Below, piece by piece: positions 59,138-64,000 of a DNA stretch of 64,000 bases (the stretch's first letter is position 1; the number at the start of each line of letters is the position of its first letter). Below the pieces are notes generated by a model. That model saw nothing but the letters and a program-made list of their open reading frames with translations, was not told the origin of the DNA and ran no database searches. Made by a program: the position numbers and the translations under genes. The DNA is from Azorinus chamasolen (lineage: Eukaryota > Mollusca > Bivalvia > Cardiida > Solecurtidae): NCBI GenBank assembly GCA_963576725.1, contig OY755239.1, forward strand, positions 61,670,953 through 61,734,952, written 5' to 3'.

Positions 59138-59207
59138 TTAATGCAGCGCAAATGTAATTCAGAACATTCCTATATGAGCATTCTGCATTACGTTTGACCT
59201 GCATTAA
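59138..59207. mobile_element. 70 bp TTAA foldback
   Basis: TTAATGCAGCGCAAATGTAAT at left, trimmed here to TTAATGCAGCGCAAATGTAA, and 'ttacgtttgacctgcattaa' at right. Its ends resemble 39800-39872. Confidence 0.55.
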
Positions 59208-59274
59208 CGTACCACTTGCCATACAGATCCAGAGTTAGACCTCTATTTAATGGCTTTACTGTAATATATTTCCA

Positions 59275-59365
59275 GATAGCAAATATAGGATTAATCCTAA
59301 TGTAATTTGCGACCGTTCAAAACCTCATATACCGTCGCAAATTTCAAATTACAGTAGGATTAACC
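59275..59365. repeat. foldback 'aggattaatcctaat'
   Basis: 'taggattaatcctaatgtaa' plus 'tttgcgac' mirrors 'gtcgcaaat' plus 'attacagtaggattaaccct'. A similar small foldback around 'tttgcgacatataaa' lies at 59968-60008. Confidence 0.6.
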
Positions 59366-60780
59366 CTATTCTTACACAATCTTAACACGAAAAATACCAA
59401 ATTGCTGAATCCGATTTTAATGTCCTCCGTACCCGCGTTTTCTCTATCTTATGCGCGCCGATAATTAAATGAGTGATGAGGCAAGAAATAGTGCACCAGT
59501 TTATCTCAGATTTCTTAACTGGAACTTTTCTCCCTGGTTCATACATAAAAAAACCGGACCAGTTGTAATTTGTTATTTCATTAGCCATGAATAATTATGC
59601 AATAGCTATTTCACATGTTCAATTAATTCAATACACGTTTCGGGAAAAATAAAACGTTATCCTAGTCTTTGGCGCCACACCCAAAAACGTCGTCTGTAAC
59701 GTTATAACGTTATGCTTGAATTTTAAAATAGATATGAAAAAATCTTGAATACAGCGCTAAGAGTATCTCAATAATTCTCAACATGACACATGTGCATAAA
59801 AGAGACCCGTCAAGTCGTGACAAAGTAAACAACAATTGAAATAACATAAAACACTGGGAATATATGTCAATGTAGAAAGATTGCTTACCAGGAACATCAC
59901 AGTAGATCTAAGTGTGAGATAAACAACGCGCATTGATATATTTACATTCGGTCGTTTTCGATTGATTGAATTTGCGACATATAAAACACTTTTTATATGC
60001 CGCAAATTTGGTCACATGAGCCAATCAGATTGCAGTAAATTGTCAGTTTGCGTTAGAATATTTGTTTTAGGTCGTGTACACACGGACGAACATTTTGACA
60101 TTTTAAACTCAAACTGTAGAGAAGGCCTAACCCTAAAAATATTGCGACAGGATGCATTGACAATAATTTTATATCTGCTATTTCAACAATGGTAAAAAAT
60201 GTTTGTGTGTGTGTTGCATACGTCCTGAGGACTTAAGCGTTGATGCACACCAACGATCTGAGGACGGTTTGCATATAGAGGACTTGCATTCGGGCCCTCG
60301 GAATTTTTTTTTTCACAAATGCTGTCAAAACGAGATCTATGTTAAGAATAACCTGACATTTCTAGGTCCTAATGAAGTTTGTAAGTTGTCGCAAGTGTAC
60401 CCACCTGATGCACAATTTACTTCTCCTTCATAAAATGTGTGTATGATGAGCCGGTCAGATTTCCGGTAGATAAAGAAAGCAGCCAATCGGAGCGCTCACT
60501 CCAAGTCCTCACACTATCGATTTACCTAAAAGGTATGTGTTTAAATCCTCGTAAATCCAAAATTTCATGACAATAAAAATCTGTGTGAAGCCGAGTCCTC
60601 GCAATATCGTTTTATCTTAAAGATGTGTGTTTAAGACCTCGTAGAATCATTAATACGGGGCATGACACGTCGAATGAAAACAGTTCCATTAAACTTTTTA
60701 ATGATTATAGCATATGATAACAAACATTTGAAGTGAAAAACATTGGGTCTCTGATCTCGTTTTAGTTATCTGCCAATGAA
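59366..60780. other. unassigned sequence
   Basis: Only the small foldback at 59968-60008; no exon or RNA gene seen. Confidence 0.3.
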
Positions 60781-60791
60781 TTTATTTTTTG

Positions 60792-60986
60792 TCATACCAA
60801 GCGCAGGGCTGCTAGGTTTGAAATGGCGGTGTCATTCTCTGTCAGATCTTCAAGTTCGATATACAGTTTGACAATGTCCCAACGAAAACCATACTCGTGC
60901 TCCAGGGATCGTTGTATTATTCTGCACCCTAACACTTTTGCCATATCTTTGATTGGGATATTTGAATTCAATTTTATAACTGACAA
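60792..60986 (-). pseudogene. HTH remnant of an integrase-core mobile-element protein
   Basis: The minus-strand frame reads IPIKDMAKVLGCRIIQRSLE, then HEYGFRW, then AISNLAALR. It resembles the helix-turn-helix and linker (I..LLGCS...V.RRL.EYG...ISNL..LFP) that precede the rve integrase domain in a transposon-derived protein family common in bivalves. Similarity is from memory and short. There is no ATG, and the catalytic domain is absent. Confidence 0.4.
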
Positions 60987-61374
60987 AGCAATTAGAGTCG
61001 ATGTATTTATTATTCACATTCTGTATGGAAATTGATTTAGCGTATATCATCCTATATCAAGGAATGCAAATGTAAAGTAACTAATGTACTATGTACCCGT
61101 AGCTGGTTTTTGTTATCCTCTAAATATTTGGAGTATAACATATAGACATACATGATAATACAAGACGGTGTTCAAGAAAAGTAATAAAAGTAACTGTTAT
61201 TTACACTAAATAACACCTTTTTCAGATTTCATCTAAACGTCTAGCCCTTTACCTAATGCTATTTATGAATATATATTAGCTGGATTTTACAATGGCATAT
61301 TACAACCGGATAGTTTGGCCATGACATACAAACAGTAAATGTAAATGCATATGGAAAGACACAGAGACGTTCAA

Positions 61375-61990
61375 AAACATAACAAACAACAGTAGGGTGT
61401 GGAAATACCGCCTTGGAACGGTCAGTGACAATAGTCACAAGAAGTAGAGTCAGATTTGTATACATTTATATACCATTAGCAAACAGAGAAAACCCTATAG
61501 CCATGCTTATAAAACTTCTTAGATCTAGAAACGGAAGGAGAACGTCGGATATCTGTACTATTTCGTTTTTGTCGTACCCTTTATTACTTTCCTACAGTTG
61601 CTCTGTTTGCAGCTCAATCATTGGGTACACTAGCGATAGGTGGATAGTGTTTGTTCACTTAAATGTTATACATGAACTTTACCACTGTATTTGCTATCGC
61701 GGTTGTTGTAGATTAGTCGGAGAGGGGAACGTTTATTTACACTGTTTGTCTTTTAGGGTATAGATGGAATAAGTGTGAGGTTGGGTGTCCATAAACCGGT
61801 TTAACCCCCCAGTGACTTTTGTCACTGACCGTTTCGAGGCGGTACTTCTATCTTCCCCCTATTGTATGTTTGTTTTGTCTTTGTAAGTCTCTTGATGTTT
61901 TTATAGTTATGTACATTTGCTGTTTCCTTGTGTTGCTGTTCGGACGGTTGTTTGTTCTGTATGTGGTGTTTCCTGCATTACTCATTTTTG
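61375..61990. mobile_element. Penelope-like tail pieces, inverted arrangement
   Basis: 61383-61440 is a minus tail piece ('accgccttggaacggtcagt'). 61487-61660 is the inverted dispersed repeat of 23530-23690. 61690-61990 is a plus tail ('aaaccggtttaaccccccag', 'gaccgtttcgaggcggtact') ending 'tgtggtgtttcctgcatta'. The 116-codon frame here is composite repeat sequence. Confidence 0.55.
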
Positions 61991-62009
61991 TACTTTAATT
62001 CTGAAGGGT

Positions 62010-62280
62010 GGTGATCCCCCGAAAGCAAAAATTGCAACACAAAAAGAGAAAATTGCAGACTCGGTTTTATTGAGTCTGTTCATGATCAGTAATTGAAAGT
62101 GCAACACTGCTCACGCCCCCTAGCACCGGCTTAAGCGGTATTCAATTTTCAGAACAAGAAGTACTGAAATTCATGATCTCGAAGGATCAGAAGGTATAAC
62201 AACACTGAGAATGAAGTACGGGGCGACGTTTTACGGCCGCCACACAAGCACTTAACACCTGCTGTTGTGAAGATTATAAA
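62010..62280 (-). repeat. repeat D plus E
   Basis: 'gactcggttttattgagtct', 'gcaacactgctcacgcccc' and 'acggggcgacgttttacggc' recur from the 21.0-21.6 kb cluster in the same order. Confidence 0.6.
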
Positions 62281-62344
62281 TTCTGAAGGGTGGTGAGTTG
62301 AGTCTGAGTTCGTTCTCAAGTTTTTGATTGGTCAGATTTGTTTT

Positions 62345-62410
62345 ATAAGCATGGACCCAGATCTGATCCTGTCTATTCTGATTTCTGTTTGCAAAGGCGT
62401 GACACGGTGC
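62345..62410 (+). mobile_element. palindromic CAGATC MITE fragment
   Basis: 'ggacccagatctgatcctgt' then 'ctgtttgcaaaggcgtga'. Confidence 0.5.
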
Positions 62411-63885
62411 GTCTTTCAAATAAAGGAGTCAAGCAAGGGTCTAAATAAAGTGGAATGGGTACCAGTCATTTACCTACACATCGAAAATAGGAAAGAGAGA
62501 TAGGCACCAATCGACTGCTACTCATTCTACATAAACCATATGAATTATTTGCATGCTTAACAACAGTTTCTGTCACATGTGACAGTCTTTACACATTACA
62601 ATCGCTCAAATCAGCATTTATTTTTAATTCTCTGAACATATGATCTAACTATCAAACATAGTAACAAACAGTTCGGATCCAGTATCTATACCGCCATTCA
62701 TATATGTTTACGATCGCCTAGAACCATGTAGACCCAAAATCCAAACTATTGGCGCAGATAACCGCAAGTTCCCTTTATTTATGCAAAAGTTAAACACAAT
62801 CAAAATATACGAAATACCAGAAGCTTCCTTGGAGTTTTATCATACAGTTTGCATTCAAATCATAATTTGAGCATTATAAGTCACTGTAACTAATAGTCAC
62901 CCTCTCCAAAATATCACGATTTCGCTATTTCCAGTTATATATCCATGTAATAAACTTTGGTGACCAGGTGAGGGTACTCAAGAATGTTTTATAATTGAAG
63001 TTTCGGAACATACAACATGTGCCAACATGTGACAATGCTAATCAAAAATACTTAGAATCGATGTCTGCTTAAGTATTTATGTCTATGCAAACACCATAAT
63101 ATTACAATGATGTGATGGACATGACATTGAAAAGTAGTGGACAGTAAATCGATTATAGGTCGTTGTATATAACGGCCGTTTAATACACCATCGGAAAATG
63201 TAAAGTGCTATGATGTAAAGCATATCGTGCACTCACTAGATCCAAATGACGAGGAACTGAGAAAAACACATCATCTTAAAAGACGTGTTTACGGTGCAAA
63301 ATAGTCAAACTATATTTGACATCTAGACGGTTATGAAAAATCACAGCCCATTGGATTTTGTATATATGAGGCAATAGATGGTTTCGGAAGAAAATTAATC
63401 TGAGGTATCATACACAAACAAAGACCCAGAATTGATTACAAGGGCACACCTGCTGATGGAATTCTTTGAAGAATATTGAGAAAATAGCTCATTTCCTGCG
63501 TTGTGAACACTAATGTTAGTCATTAACAGCAGCTGTGTCGTCGTGCTGCAACTATTGCATCGACGTTGATGTATTTGATCTAAAAGAAGTGAAGTTCTGA
63601 AAAGGCATGTATTCGATTACAAAGCAAAACATGGTATATTCCAAGTACTGGCACATCTTCTAAAACCCGAGCTTCAAATGCTGTTAGACGCTGACGCAGG
63701 TCTTAACTAGCAATTAATTTCCATTCAAAAGCTTCCTACTCTACAATATGTATGTCTTTTCAGAAAATTCGTTTTAGCTTATTTAGTTGCAAAACATGTA
63801 CATAGCAGTTATATTGCGTTGACAATACAGGTTCTAAGTACAACGAACACAGACGTCTTCAATGTATATTGTTGCCAAATCGATC
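62411..63885. other. unassigned sequence
   Basis: No gene, RNA or repeat recognised. Confidence 0.3.
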
Positions 63886-63980
63886 CCATTCCCTCTCTCC
63901 CCTCTCCATTCTTGACTCTCTATCTATCTCTCACGCTCTCCTCTTCTCTCTCGCCCTCTCTCTCTCTCTATCCCTGACCC
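63886..63980 (+). repeat. CT-rich microsatellite
   Basis: Imperfect (CT) with (CTAT) interruptions. Confidence 0.85.
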
Positions 63981-64000
63981 ACATACCATTTCATTCACCC

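Noticed and set aside
61413..61763. 116-codon plus-strand protein
   Set aside because: The frame crosses three unrelated repeat pieces found elsewhere in other orders.

Overview
This looks like nuclear genomic DNA of a bivalve mollusc: AT-rich, intron-like, and packed with degraded mobile DNA. The diagnostic content is several Helitron/pearl-type elements (a core of ~155-170 bp tandem repeats, then a CCGT-type microsatellite, then a hairpin with CGTATA-type ends), many 5'-truncated Penelope-like retroelement tails, non-LTR retrotransposon remnants, a tRNA-Ser-headed SINE, TTAA-flanked palindromic MITEs and very long (CA)n/(ACGC)n microsatellites. No rRNA, operon or long intact ORF is visible. 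The bivalve assignment is an inference from repeat content.

Layout. 0-9 kb: pearl-type tandem arrays, two LINE 3' remnants, a Penelope tail and palindromic MITEs. 9.1-11.0 kb: a possible two-exon plus-strand mini-gene. 11-15.4 kb: MITEs, a 418 bp tandem duplication, Penelope tails and a SINE. 15.7-21.8 kb: three diverged copies of a segment, each with a 21-24 nt splice-flanked micro-exon on the minus strand, plus a 75 nt exon; a 1.7 kb PIF/Harbinger-type element interrupts the middle copy. 22-28.3 kb: two pearl-type elements flanking a decayed Penelope-like element. 28.7-31.3 kb: palindromic GATC arrays and one possible plus-strand exon. 32.5-34.6 kb: two confident minus-strand exons of a protein resembling the DZIP3-type HEPN family. 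38.6-39.3 kb: a large alternating purine-pyrimidine microsatellite.

42.8-49.8 kb is the standout. A ~6.96 kb element has inverted arms of ~1.93 kb, a 3 bp ACT direct repeat at its ends, and about five ~360 bp subrepeats per arm. Each subrepeat carries an RFX X-box-like palindrome and a POU-octamer-like block. The loop holds a decayed nuclease-like ORF, a 24 bp minisatellite and a nested pogo/Tigger-type MITE. 51.6-59 kb: three copies of a segment (one single and inverted, two in a 1149 bp tandem duplication) with strong foldbacks. 59-64 kb: small MITEs, an integrase-family HTH remnant, Penelope pieces and otherwise featureless sequence.

The real host-gene content appears to be a few short phase-0 exons, mostly on the minus strand between 34.6 and 16.2 kb. 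They could belong to one gene, but only transcript data can show that.
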